In this document: piece after piece, positions 41,870 through 50,277 of the stretch
Layout: each line of letters starts with the position of its first letter
Position numbering within the stretch: the first letter of the stretch is position 1
DNA from: Prochlorococcus sp. AG-388-A04
GTDB taxonomy: Bacteria; Cyanobacteriota; Cyanobacteriia; PCC-6307; Cyanobiaceae
DNA: 64,000 nucleotides
Direction: 5' to 3'
Assembly: GCA_003279935.1 (NCBI GenBank)
Contig: QCGL01000003.1
Span: 1-64,000, forward strand
The notes under the pieces: model-generated
Database searches by the model: none
The model's input: only the letters and a program-made list of their open reading frames with translations
Told to the model about the DNA's origin: nothing
Position numbers and translations under genes: made by a program

Positions 41870-42592
41870 TTAGTCGTATGTTTTTGAAGAGTTTTCGAGT
41901 AATTCATTCAATTCTAAGAGTTCTTCTTTGGTAAATTCGCGATATTCTCCTGTTGATACATCTAACTTAATATTCATAATTCTTACACGCTTTAATGATT
42001 TTACTCTGAATCCTAAAGACTCACACATTCTCCTAATCTGGCGGTTAAGTCCTTGAGTGAGGATAATCTTGAATTTTTTTGGCCCCAATTGTTTCACGAA
42101 ACAATTCTTAGTAATGGTATCTAATATTTCAACACCATTACTCATGCTTTGAATAAAGTTTCTGTTAATTGGCCGATTAACGCTTACGATGTATTCTTTT
42201 TCATGATTATTCCTTGCTCTGAGTATTTTATTTACGATATCTCCATCATTAGTTAAGAAAATTAATCCTTCACTTGGCTTATCCAATCTTCCAATTGGAA
42301 AAATTCTTGTAGGATATTTAATGAAATCTATGATATTGTCGGATTCTACTGTTTTATCGGTTGTGCAAACAATTCCAACAGGTTTATTAAAGATTAAGTA
42401 TATTTTTTCTTGTTTCTTTGATTTTTCTATTCTTTGACCTTCAACTTCTACTTGATCTCCTTCCTCTACCTTGGTACCCATTTCTGGAACTTCACCATTA
42501 ATGGTTACTTTTCCTTCTTCAATTAGACTATCTGCTACTCTTCTAGAGCAGTAACCAACTTCACTTAAAAATTTATTTATTCTAGTAGCCAT
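41870..42592 (-). CDS. rluF: 23S rRNA pseudouridine synthase, RluF-like
   Basis: A 240-residue RsuA/RluB/E/F-family enzyme. The S4 RNA-binding domain (INKFLSEVGYCSRRVADSLIEEGKVTINGE) is at residues 5 to 60. The catalytic Asp is in PIGRLDKPSEGLIFLTNDGD. The C-terminal LTQGLNRQIRRMCESLGFRV is the RluF-like version of motif III. RluF modifies U2604; RluB-type specificity cannot be excluded. Adjacent to tRNA-Ser, convergent. Confidence 0.88.
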   Translation of the reverse strand: MATRINKFLSEVGYCSRRVADSLIEEGKVTINGEVPEMGTKVEEGDQVEVEGQRIEKSKKQEKIYLIFNKPVGIVCTTDKTVESDNIIDFIKYPTRIFPIGRLDKPSEGLIFLTNDGDIVNKILRARNNHEKEYIVSVNRPINRNFIQSMSNGVEILDTITKNCFVKQLGPKKFKIILTQGLNRQIRRMCESLGFRVKSLKRVRIMNIKLDVSTGEYREFTKEELLELNELLENSSKTYD

Positions 42593-42897
42593 TTAATCAA
42601 AGTTACCTTTTAATTATTTGAAATTTAGTTATTTTCTCGAAAAAAAATTATTGACTTTATTTTAACCAATTGATTTAGTAAGCATAGTTAAATTTGAACT
42701 TTGAAGGGATCGTGTTGTGACTGTTGCTATTGATCTACTACTGACTTTTTAAATTCTAATTATCTTTCGAGTCTGTGGATGACTGACCAAGTTACTGATT
42801 TATATTTAGATAATAGAACTAATTATTTTTGAACTTAAGGTTTTATTGATTAACTCTTAGCGCGCCTTTCTTCATCAGAACATTAATAAATCATTTT
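42593..42897. other. Intergenic stretch without a clear gene
   Basis: About 300 bases. It contains an 11-codon GTG frame near 42717 and a 17-codon ATG frame near 42778, both too short to support. The left end should hold the promoter of rluF. Confidence 0.4.
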
Positions 42898-43188
42898 TCA
42901 TAAAAGATGTCTACACATATACCAAAAATGTTCTATGTCGATAGTGGTCGTTTTGAACTTATCTGTTAATATTTTTCTTGATGATGACCTTTGCATTACG
43001 ACTTTTATTGATGGATGCTTCATAGAATATACAGGTTTAAAGCCTGCTTTTTTTGCTTCGCTATGAAGATCTCTCTTTTGATAGGAATCCATTCCACAGA
43101 ATAATATAGAGGGTTTATTATTTAATCCTTCTTCTGATTTCAACATTCTATATTTTAAAACTTTTGCAATCTTTTCTAATTCCCACAT
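42898..43188 (-). CDS. Hypothetical protein, faintly BRCT-like
   Basis: A 96-residue basic protein. PSILFCGMDSYQKRDLHSEAKKAGFKPVYSMKHPSIKVVMQ, a downstream Lys and a late Trp (DIEHFWYMC) follow the order of BRCT landmarks (F-G, helix, G, variable loop, W). This is a weak pattern match. The N-terminal 25 residues form a helix. It lies about 1.4 kb from the ligase fragment, which itself lacks BRCT. Confidence 0.5.
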   Translation of the reverse strand: MWELEKIAKVLKYRMLKSEEGLNNKPSILFCGMDSYQKRDLHSEAKKAGFKPVYSMKHPSIKVVMQRSSSRKILTDKFKTTTIDIEHFWYMCRHLL

Positions 43189-43217
43189 TATTATTTATTC
43201 AAAAAAATAATCAATCA

Positions 43218-43421
43218 TTACTTATAGTATTTAATGACACTAAATACGCCAACAATAAGGATAAAAATTGCAACACCATAAAACACGAAAGGAATAATCG
43301 GATATTTATATAAAGTATTTCTAACTTTCTGCTTGACCTTATCTTTATTAAATTCAGGTAAAACAAATTCTTTTTCTCTTGGGGGTAAACCCAAATCTTT
43401 CCTCCTTTTAGCTTCTCCCAT
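43218..43421 (-). CDS. DUF2839 membrane protein
   Basis: The product starts MGEAKRRKDLGLPPREKEF, the DUF2839 hallmark, followed by one membrane helix (YPIIPFVFYGVAIFILIVGVF). The ORF track starts 11 codons earlier; the MGEAKRR Met is conserved as the true start. 67 residues. Widely conserved in cyanobacteria, function unknown. Confidence 0.8.
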   Translation of the reverse strand: MGEAKRRKDLGLPPREKEFVLPEFNKDKVKQKVRNTLYKYPIIPFVFYGVAIFILIVGVFSVIKYYK

Positions 43422-43525
43422 ATTAAAAATAAGACTATTGAAATGGTAATCCAATACAGATCTTATTTGGTTTAAAATGCACCGTTTATTTTTGTTTTTG
43501 TTAAAGTTAATTTTTGGTATTAGCT

Positions 43526-43726
43526 ATGGAAAAAGGATTTGCAACAAAAACTTCAAGTACCAATAAAACAAAAAAAATAATTTCTTCAAAAGAGCCCAAA
43601 GGTAGACTCATACCTTGGTCTCCTTGGCCACCCGCAAACTTCCAAACTCGCTATCCTGCTTTTCCACTGGTTCTCACATTATTAATTATCTTAGTTGGGC
43701 AGTGGTATATTTCTCTTTTGAGATAA
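43526..43726 (+). CDS. Small Pro/Trp-rich membrane protein
   Basis: A 66-residue protein with a basic Ser/Thr/Lys start, a proline/tryptophan stretch (RLIPWSPWPPANFQTRYP) and one C-terminal membrane helix (LVLTLLIILVGQWYISLL). ATG 43526 (MEKGFATK) is preferred over the upstream TTG. No family recognised. Confidence 0.6.
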   Translation: MEKGFATKTSSTNKTKKIISSKEPKGRLIPWSPWPPANFQTRYPAFPLVLTLLIILVGQWYISLLR

Positions 43727-43782
43727 TTTAAACCTTCATATTAAATTTAAATTTAAATTTAGTTGAGGATATTTAAATAAAT

Positions 43783-44379
43783 TTGTTTTTCTTACTATTA
43801 TTTTCTGCTCATTTACAAGCAGTAGTTGTTCCAATAATTTTGGGAATTAAATCAATTAATAAATTTAAAAATATAAAAAACCATATTCTTATTCCCTTTG
43901 GTTTTGTTTTTTTAGGTTTCGCCTCAATGTTTGAGATGATTGACCATACAAAAACAAATTGGATTTATATAGATCATTCTTCTCTCTTTAATTGGTTATT
44001 TTATACTTTTCTTTCATTAGGCTTAACAAGTTTAACCATATCAGTTATTAAAAATAAATTTGCTATTAGAACAAATATCTTCCTATGTCTTTGCTCAATA
44101 GTTTCCTATTTATTAATAGCTAAAACGATGGCTCTCGTATTACAAGTAATTATTAGTATATTTCTGATCATAAATTGGCAACGAATATTTAAAGATTGGA
44201 TCTTCATTGCTTACCCAATCTTTGGCATTATTTTTACCACTTTCTTTGGAACAAATCTATCAATAACTGGGGATCAAATTTGGCATGTTTTTATTGGCCC
44301 ATCAGGGACAATTAGTGTAATTACTTTTTATTTAGTATTAAAGAGATCAAAAAATAACTTTCCTGAGATTTTGAAATGA
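43783..44379 (+). CDS. Multi-pass membrane protein
   Basis: A 198-residue protein with about seven hydrophobic segments. Histidines and a Met near segment edges (FSAHLQAVVVP, MFEMIDH, QIWHVF) recall di-heme or metal membrane proteins, but this is suggestive only. It overlaps the next secreted-protein gene by 4 bases (ATGA), so the two may work together. Confidence 0.6.
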   Translation: MFFLLLFSAHLQAVVVPIILGIKSINKFKNIKNHILIPFGFVFLGFASMFEMIDHTKTNWIYIDHSSLFNWLFYTFLSLGLTSLTISVIKNKFAIRTNIFLCLCSIVSYLLIAKTMALVLQVIISIFLIINWQRIFKDWIFIAYPIFGIIFTTFFGTNLSITGDQIWHVFIGPSGTISVITFYLVLKRSKNNFPEILK

Positions 44380-44705
44380 GCAGAATTATCATGATCTCTT
44401 TTTTACTTTTATTAACTTTTATCGTTTCACCAAATCAAACACTAGCTGAAACACCTCTTGATGTTTATATGAATGATTTTTACTCTAAATCAAACGAAGC
44501 CAGCAAAATTCTCAAAGAAATAGAAACTACTCTCAAAGAGGGTTCTAGAAAAAATGTATGTTCTAGACAGAGAGAAGCTGCAAGGTTAGGATTACTAGCA
44601 AATAAATCCTTAATTAAAGCATTTGAATTAGGGGGAACTGAACCACCGATGGAAGCTATACAATCTAGTCAAAAAAGATGGGAATCTATTTTCAATGAAT
44701 GTTAA
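44376..44705 (+). CDS. Small secreted helical protein
   Basis: A 109-residue protein with a signal peptide (IIMISFLLLLTFIVSPNQTLA, cleavage near ALA-E inferred). The mature part is about 85 residues, helical, with Cys in KNVCSRQRE and at the very C-terminus (FNEC), able to form one disulfide. Translation is coupled to the upstream membrane protein. Confidence 0.6.
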   Translation: MSRIIMISFLLLLTFIVSPNQTLAETPLDVYMNDFYSKSNEASKILKEIETTLKEGSRKNVCSRQREAARLGLLANKSLIKAFELGGTEPPMEAIQSSQKRWESIFNEC

Positions 44706-44740
44706 AAAAAATGCAAGTAAATAAAAACTTATGAAGTTCT

Positions 44741-45175
44741 TTAAATTTGCATTCTTACAGATTTGCTAATAAACGGTATTTCAGGTTCAACGCCATTAAT
44801 ACACTGAAAGATAGAAAAAATGAAAATAGATAGTGTAAATATAAATACTATTGAACCAAATTCAACTAAAGGCAAAATACGCAATAGATAACTAATTATG
44901 ATCAAGGCGATATCAAGTAGTAATGCTTGGCAAGCGTTATATCTTATGAAATAAGGGACATTTTGATTTCTTACAACTCCTGCAAACAATATTATAAAAA
45001 ATAATAAACCCCCAAAAGGTAAGGATCTTTCAATTATCGCAACAGGGAATGTAAGCAATAAAAGTACTTTTAAAAAAGAAAATTTATATAATAAATAATA
45101 CCCAAAAGGTAATGAAGCCTTTAATGGCAAAGTATAAAAAATAACTGAAGTTGCTCGTTGAATAATTTGATTCAA
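44741..45175 (-). CDS. Tic20-like membrane protein
   Basis: A 144-residue protein with four membrane segments. YFIRYNACQALLLDIAL (FxxxNxxQAxLLDI) is the Tic20/Ycf60 signature, and VPLIERSLPFGGLLFF-like sequence precedes it. In plastids Tic20 is part of the inner-envelope import channel; the cyanobacterial role is unknown. Confidence 0.8.
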   Translation of the reverse strand: MNQIIQRATSVIFYTLPLKASLPFGYYLLYKFSFLKVLLLLTFPVAIIERSLPFGGLLFFIILFAGVVRNQNVPYFIRYNACQALLLDIALIIISYLLRILPLVEFGSIVFIFTLSIFIFSIFQCINGVEPEIPFISKSVRMQI

Positions 45176-45265
45176 TTAAAACCTACTCTTTAATATGTAA
45201 TTTAACGTATTTTCATAAAAACCAACTTTACTAAATATCATTGTATATAAATAATTAAACTTGAA

Positions 45266-45655
45266 ATGAGAATCTTACACACCATGTTGAGAGTTGGTGA
45301 TTTAGATAAGTCTATTGATTTTTATGTAAATAGATTAGGGATGAATCTTATAAGAAGGAAAGATTATCCTCATGGACAATTTACTTTAGCTTTTGTTGGC
45401 TATGGTTCTGAAAAAGATAATGCAGTAATTGAGTTAACTCATAATTGGAGTAAGAAATCAGAAGACTACGAGCTTGGAAATAAGTATGGACATATAGCTA
45501 TTGGTGTAAAAGATATATATGACATTTGCCAGGGGTTAGAAGATAAAGGATGTAATGTTACGACTAAACCAAAAACGATGAAAAACAGCACCACTGTTCT
45601 AGCATTTGTTGAGGATCCTGATGGATATAAGATTGAACTTATTGAAAGAGATTAG
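45266..45655 (+). CDS. gloA: Lactoylglutathione lyase (glyoxalase I)
   Basis: Isomerises the methylglyoxal-glutathione hemithioacetal to lactoylglutathione. A 129-residue VOC-fold protein: MRILHTMLRVGDLDKSIDFYVNRLGM is the N-terminal metal motif (His), VIELTHNW carries Glu, GHIAIGV carries His, and DPDGYKIELIER carries Glu. Nickel-type length. The small gene at 45658 follows after 2 bases. Confidence 0.93.
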   Translation: MRILHTMLRVGDLDKSIDFYVNRLGMNLIRRKDYPHGQFTLAFVGYGSEKDNAVIELTHNWSKKSEDYELGNKYGHIAIGVKDIYDICQGLEDKGCNVTTKPKTMKNSTTVLAFVEDPDGYKIELIERD

Positions 45656-45657
45656 TT

Positions 45658-45810
45658 ATGGCAATTTCGGAATTAAATGAAGATACACAGGATCAAATAT
45701 GTGATCTTCTTGAAAATTTGCAGCAAATAGAGAAACTTAAGAATAAAGATATGCGTATTTTGTTAGATAAAATAGTTAGACCTTATGGAGGAAAAGTAGT
45801 AAATAAATAG
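45658..45810 (+). CDS. 50-residue acidic helical peptide
   Basis: The frame MAISELNEDTQDQICDLLENLQQIEKLK... has heptad-like leucines, suggesting a coiled coil. It starts 2 bases after the gloA stop and is below the ORF-track cutoff. No family. Confidence 0.5.
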   Translation: MAISELNEDTQDQICDLLENLQQIEKLKNKDMRILLDKIVRPYGGKVVNK

Positions 45811-45840
45811 GTTAGTTTCTAATTATTTTGCTATAAATTA

Positions 45841-45970
45841 ATTGAGGCCAAACCTCAATGAGTTGAATATATGTTCAACTCCAAGACATAGATTGATTAC
45901 GTATAGTAGTGTATTCAATTTAATAACCCTTCTGGTAGTGGGAATTTCTGGAAGGGTTTCTTGTTTTTAC
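45841..45970 (+). ncRNA. Three-hairpin RNA candidate
   Basis: Three stems follow one another in a non-coding gap: ATTGAGG-ccaaa-CCTCAAT, then directly GAGTTGAA-tatatg-TTCAACTC, then AACCCTTC...GAAGGGTT followed by TTCTTGTTTTT. The last is terminator-like. The set could be a small regulatory RNA or the 3' end of the gloA transcript. Confidence 0.45.
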
Positions 45971-46000
45971 TTCGCCGTGTCAATACAAAATTAAGTATTA

Positions 46001-46378
46001 ATGGATAAAGCTATAACTTGGCTAATAAGAGGGTCTATTCTTATTGTTATTGGAGGATGACTTCTTGCATATTTAAACTTAGAGAAAAACCCATCCTTAA
46101 TTTTTTCAAAACATACTATTGAGGATTTGAAATATAAAGAATTAGATAAGAAACGTGCAAACGCGGAATTTGCTGCAAAAAGAGATTCTATAGACTATGA
46201 CAAATTTGGAAGTACAATTTTTTGTAATTCCTCAATGAATAGTTGGATTGAATCAGTAAATTATTCCAAGCAAATGGATTTATATATTTTTGGAAAATAT
46301 GCGGATTTATCAGAATGGGATAATGCAATCAAAGATTATGAAAACGAAAGGTCAAGGTGTAAAGACTTTAATCCTTAA
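46001..46378 (+). pseudogene. Membrane-anchored small protein with in-frame TGA
   Basis: The ORF-track gene at 46127 continues upstream in the same frame to ATG 46001, interrupted only by TGA at 46058. The part before the stop (DKAITWLIRGSILIVIGG) and after it (LLAYLNLEK) together form one membrane anchor, and the soluble part follows. So the original was a 125-residue anchored protein whose helix is cut by a stop (GGA or TGG to TGA likely). The downstream Met at 46127 could still yield an 83-residue soluble form. Confidence 0.6.
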
Positions 46379-46565
46379 AGTTATTTTATCTTCTTAGAAT
46401 TTTGTGTCGTCTCAAAGGTCTAAGGTCTTAATCACACATGAAAACAGTTGTCGTATTTCAACAAATTCATCATACCGATACAAATAATTGAGTCTTTATA
46501 TTCTACATAGAATGTATAGACAATCTAAATAGATTGAACTAGTATTAGATTACAGCTAATAATTT

Positions 46566-47063
46566 ATGTCCAAGAATTGGTCTTACATTAGAGATAAATG
46601 GCTTAAGAGCACAACTATTGCGGAGGATGACGCAAAGTGGGCTTTAGAAGCTTTAATTAATACGGAAGAAGATTTATTTGAAATAGAGAGAAAATTTAAA
46701 AATAATCAAGATGCATTAGGACAATTTAGAAATTTAAAGAAAAAAGTTAAAGAAACAATATCCTCAAAAGAAATAAGCCTCGATGACATTGCTTTAAATA
46801 CTTCTAATTCAAACAAGGTTCAAATTTCCGTCCCTTCAAATCTCAATTATCTTCTAAAAGTTTGGGCAGCTGCAGAAGGCCGCGATCTATCAAGTGTTGC
46901 ATTTCAGTGCTTAGAAACTGGTCTTAGAGAAATGAAGAGCAAAGGATCAATTCCATCGATAGCAATAAATAGATATGATTCTGCTTGTCAGAAAAGAATT
47001 GCCTTAGCAGAAGTGAATAATTTATTGGAAAAATATGAACTTTCTCAAAACGAACAAAAATAA
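46566..47063 (+). CDS. Putative RHH-type DNA-binding protein
   Basis: A 165-residue protein. The central part KVQISVPSNLNYLLKVWAAAEGRDLSSVAFQCLETGLREMKSKG (about residues 88 to 131) has the strand-helix-helix pattern of ribbon-helix-helix regulators (VxISVP, AxxEGRxLSSVA, GLRE). The N-terminal 85 residues are charged and helical. The C-terminus overlaps no gene but lies 1 base before the next one, so the pair is one transcript. Role unknown; regulator of its partner is one option. Confidence 0.55.
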   Translation: MSKNWSYIRDKWLKSTTIAEDDAKWALEALINTEEDLFEIERKFKNNQDALGQFRNLKKKVKETISSKEISLDDIALNTSNSNKVQISVPSNLNYLLKVWAAAEGRDLSSVAFQCLETGLREMKSKGSIPSIAINRYDSACQKRIALAEVNNLLEKYELSQNEQK

Positions 47064-47064
47064 A

Positions 47065-47451
47065 ATGGTATTAAAAAAATTAAATAAAGAATATCGGAAA
47101 TTTATTTCATCATCTTTAAATTCAAAACCTCAAAAATCTAAATATGGAATAGTTTATACTCTTTATTCTGATAGGTTTAATTTAATAGAAGTAGGCTTTG
47201 CTGAAAATGATAAAATCCTGAAAAATAAGCTATTGCAGAGTGAATTGATTTTATTAGATAAAAAGAAAGGTAAAAAACAAGACCTTAATTTATTAATAAA
47301 AACTTTAAATGAATTGGACATAAATTTTTCTAGTAAATTAAATTTCAGGTACTCAAATATTTTAATAAGACATTTATTTACTTTAGGTTGGCCCGTAGGG
47401 CGATCAATCCATAAACAGCGAAGAATCAAAAAAGAACTTTCATTTGCTTAA
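47065..47451 (+). CDS. Hypothetical basic protein, GIY-YIG-like start
   Basis: A 128-residue very basic protein. KYGIVYTLYSDRFNLIEVGFAEN resembles the Y-I-Y...KVG core of GIY-YIG/T5orf172 proteins, with Glu in place of the usual Lys, and RRIKKELSF ends it. The ORF track starts 10 codons early inside the previous gene; ATG 47065 fits better. It follows the RHH-like gene by 1 base. Confidence 0.5.
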   Translation: MVLKKLNKEYRKFISSSLNSKPQKSKYGIVYTLYSDRFNLIEVGFAENDKILKNKLLQSELILLDKKKGKKQDLNLLIKTLNELDINFSSKLNFRYSNILIRHLFTLGWPVGRSIHKQRRIKKELSFA

Positions 47452-47453
47452 AT

Positions 47454-47927
47454 TTAAATATAATCACATTCCAAAGTTTCCCTAGTTTCTCTATTAGTAA
47501 AAGGATTTGTTCCTGAGGCATCTTTACAAAATTCCCTCACAACTTCTCTTGGTAGGTAGACATTTGTGAAATCAGCACCTTGAATTTTTACATTTTCAAA
47601 TTGAGTACTATAAGCAAAAGAATCCTCTAAATTAGTATTTGTTAAATCAGTTCCATCTAACACTGCTGAGTCTAGAGTAACTTCTCTCAAATTAGAATTA
47701 CTAAAGTTAGTATCCTTTAATTTTGCTCCATATAAGCTTGCATTTTGAAGATCACAATCTGACAAATTTGCATCCTGTAAATCTGTCAAATAGAAAGTTG
47801 CACCTTGTAAATCAGATCCCGAAAAATCAGTCCCTAGCAATGATTGTTTGCCATAATCTAAGGCTGCAAAACAACTCGATGGAAAGATTAAACTAATCGA
47901 ACAAATCATAATTATTATAAATCTCAT
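47454..47927 (-). CDS. Secreted pentapeptide-repeat protein
   Basis: A 157-residue protein with a signal peptide (IIIMICSISLIFPSSCFA) and about 80 residues of pentapeptide repeats (A/N-L/F-x-x-x, e.g. FSGSDLQGATFYLTDLQDANL). The repeats make a right-handed beta-helix. It is probably in the thylakoid lumen, like plant TL17-type proteins. The C-terminal REFCKDASGTNPFTNRETRETLEC is outside the helix with two Cys. Confidence 0.8.
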   Translation of the reverse strand: MRFIIIMICSISLIFPSSCFAALDYGKQSLLGTDFSGSDLQGATFYLTDLQDANLSDCDLQNASLYGAKLKDTNFSNSNLREVTLDSAVLDGTDLTNTNLEDSFAYSTQFENVKIQGADFTNVYLPREVVREFCKDASGTNPFTNRETRETLECDYI

Positions 47928-48035
47928 TTAAATCTAAAAATGTTTAAGTAAAGTCTAACTTCTTAAGTTGAAAACAAGAAATCTATTTTTAACTGAATGC
48001 TATATTTGTTGATATGAAAAATATACAAGTAGATT

Positions 48036-49682
48036 TTGGATATAAATCCTTTTGATGTGATCTTAGTTGGTTCAGGAGCTACTGGTGGAGTAGCTGCACT
48101 TACTTTAGCCGAACAAGGATTAAGGGTTCTAGTAATAGAAGCGGGACCTCAAATTAAAAGAAATGAGGCTAGTAGTAATGAGCCAAAAGATACCTTAAAC
48201 AGATTATCAGGAATAGTTTCAAAGAAACACGCTAATCAAAGTCAACATCCTGGTTATTGGAAAAACAACCCTAATTTATATTCAAATGAATTAAATCATC
48301 CTTATAGCCAATCAAAAGATAAGCCATTCCTTTGGACTCAGGGAAAGCAATATGGAGGGAGATCATTAACTTGGGGTGGTATTACCTTGAGATTTTCTCC
48401 AGATGATTTTCATCCATCAAAAAAAGATGGATACGGTCCAGATTGGCCGATTTCCTACGATGAATTATCACCTCATTATGATTTTATTGAGAAATTTTGT
48501 GGAATTTATGGACAAAAAGATAATATTAAAGAAGTTCCAAATGGTAAATATATTGGTGAAATACCTCTTACAAATAACGAAAGTATTTTTGGAAATCAAG
48601 TTAAATCAAAATTAAACTATCCATTTATTCAATCTAGAGGATTTGACCGTAATTCCTCAGTAAAAGAAGACCAATGGCCGAGATCGTCAAGTGTCGGGAC
48701 CACCTTTAAAAAAGCATTAAGCACAGGAAATGTTCAAATACTTTTTAATCACTTAGTGGATTCATTCGAAACAGACAAAGTAAGTGAGCTCGCTTCAAAA
48801 ATAATTATTGTAAATCTAGAAAATGGCCAAAGAATAACATTAAATTGCGAGTTAATTATCCTATGTGCATCTACAGTATCAACACTAAGGATTTTACTTA
48901 ATTCTGAGACGCAATCAAATTCATCAGGTTTTAAAGATACCTCTGGTAGGTTAGGAAAATATTTGATGGATCATATTTCTATCTGTAGATTTTTTTCAAT
49001 TCCTAATACGATTCAGACAAAAAATAAAACCAATTATGATTCTCATCCTGAACTCTCGGGCGCAGGGAGCTTTTTCATACCTTTCGGGTCAAACCTACCT
49101 AAACCAGAAAGTATTAACTTTTTAAGGGGTTATGGAATTTGGGGCGCAATAGATAGGCTTGGAATCCCTAAGTTTTTACAAAAAGATTTAAATTCTTCTA
49201 CAGGTTTTCTAATCGCCCATGGTGAGGTCCTACCAAGAAAAGAAAATTCAGTATCCCTCTCTAAGACAACAGATAGGTGGGGGATTCCAATCCCTCATAT
49301 TGAATTCGAATGGAGTGAAAACGAAATCAACATGGCAAAACATATGGAAAGTACGATAAGAGATTCAATAGAAGCTGCGGATGGAAAGATTAGAAGAATT
49401 GATGAGCTTATAAAAATCCCATATGTAGGATTATTTACAGAAAAGTCTATTGCACTTTCAGGAAATCCCCCGCCACCAGGATATTATATTCATGAAGTAG
49501 GAGGAGCAGCTATGGGATTTAGCGAGGAAGAGAGTGTCGTCAATAAATCAAATCAACTATGGAGATGCAAAAATGTCCTTGTACTAGATGGTGCATGTTG
49601 GCCAACTTCTTCATGGCAAAGCCCTACCCTAACGATGATGGCAATAACCAGAAGAGCTTGTTTAAATATTAAAAAGATTTAG
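48036..49682 (+). CDS. GMC-family FAD oxidoreductase
   Basis: A 548-residue glucose-methanol-choline oxidoreductase. VILVGSGATGGVAALTLAEQGLRVLVIEAG is the FAD-binding fold, RSLTWGGITLRFSPDDF a family block, and the C-terminal HEVGGAAMG and SPTLTMMAITRRA hold the active-site region. No signal peptide. The substrate is unknown; sugar or alcohol oxidation is typical. TTG start. It overlaps the convergent DUF2811 gene by 14 bases. Confidence 0.85.
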   Translation: MDINPFDVILVGSGATGGVAALTLAEQGLRVLVIEAGPQIKRNEASSNEPKDTLNRLSGIVSKKHANQSQHPGYWKNNPNLYSNELNHPYSQSKDKPFLWTQGKQYGGRSLTWGGITLRFSPDDFHPSKKDGYGPDWPISYDELSPHYDFIEKFCGIYGQKDNIKEVPNGKYIGEIPLTNNESIFGNQVKSKLNYPFIQSRGFDRNSSVKEDQWPRSSSVGTTFKKALSTGNVQILFNHLVDSFETDKVSELASKIIIVNLENGQRITLNCELIILCASTVSTLRILLNSETQSNSSGFKDTSGRLGKYLMDHISICRFFSIPNTIQTKNKTNYDSHPELSGAGSFFIPFGSNLPKPESINFLRGYGIWGAIDRLGIPKFLQKDLNSSTGFLIAHGEVLPRKENSVSLSKTTDRWGIPIPHIEFEWSENEINMAKHMESTIRDSIEAADGKIRRIDELIKIPYVGLFTEKSIALSGNPPPPGYYIHEVGGAAMGFSEEESVVNKSNQLWRCKNVLVLDGACWPTSSWQSPTLTMMAITRRACLNIKKI

Positions 49683-49941
49683 AAGGTGTAAAAAGTTGAT
49701 TTATATAAATCTCTGAAACTGAACTATCAGTACATCCATTTTGGACAAGAAAAGTGGCTAATGCAGAATTTATAAGTTTGTATTGATCCCAAGTAGGATT
49801 ATGCAAAACAAAATCTTTCATAGTTTCGTAAAGAGTTTCTGAAAGCTCAGTTTCTAAAGAGACTTTTGACGGGAAAGAATTATCAAATTTAACTTCAATG
49901 TTATTCTCTTGATTTATTTGATTCATAAGTACAAACTTCAT
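49669..49941 (-). CDS. DUF2811 family protein
   Basis: A 90-residue soluble protein. VSLETELSETLYETMKDFVLHNPTWDQYKLINSALATFLVQNG matches DUF2811, a cyanobacterial family of unknown function. A second Met (MNQINQEN) five codons in is an alternative start. Convergent with and overlapping the GMC gene by 14 bases. Confidence 0.75.
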   Translation of the reverse strand: MKFVLMNQINQENNIEVKFDNSFPSKVSLETELSETLYETMKDFVLHNPTWDQYKLINSALATFLVQNGCTDSSVSEIYINQLFTPSKSF

Positions 49942-50098
49942 GTTCAGATATAATTATCTATTTTTTCAAAAAAGTCAAAAATATATTTCTATCAGTTCTA
50001 CTCTATTCTCAAGTGAGACTCATGTTATAAATCAGATTTAACAAAAACGGGGTTTCAAAGGGTTAAATTGAAAAAAGCTTTAAGAAAAGTCAATAATA

Positions 50099-50242
50099 AT
50101 GTTGAAGTGCTGTTATTTTCGAGATGAGGCTTTATACCTAATCCCATGTGGATATGGACGTGGAAAACTTATTATTAACTGTGGAAAATATAGCCCAAAA
50201 TACATTTCTAAATATCCATTAGGAATACTTATATATGACTAG
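50099..50242 (+). CDS. Possible 47-residue Cys/Gly-rich peptide
   Basis: The ATG frame MLKCCYFRDEALYLIPCGYGRGKLIINCGKYSPK... carries four Cys and is Gly/Tyr-rich. It is the only structure in about 330 bases between DUF2811 and cbiX. Composition is unlike random AT-rich DNA. No Shine-Dalgarno is obvious. Confidence 0.3.
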   Translation: MLKCCYFRDEALYLIPCGYGRGKLIINCGKYSPKYISKYPLGILIYD

Positions 50243-50277
50243 TCTATTGAGACCAAAGTAAGAAAGAGACGGTTGAT

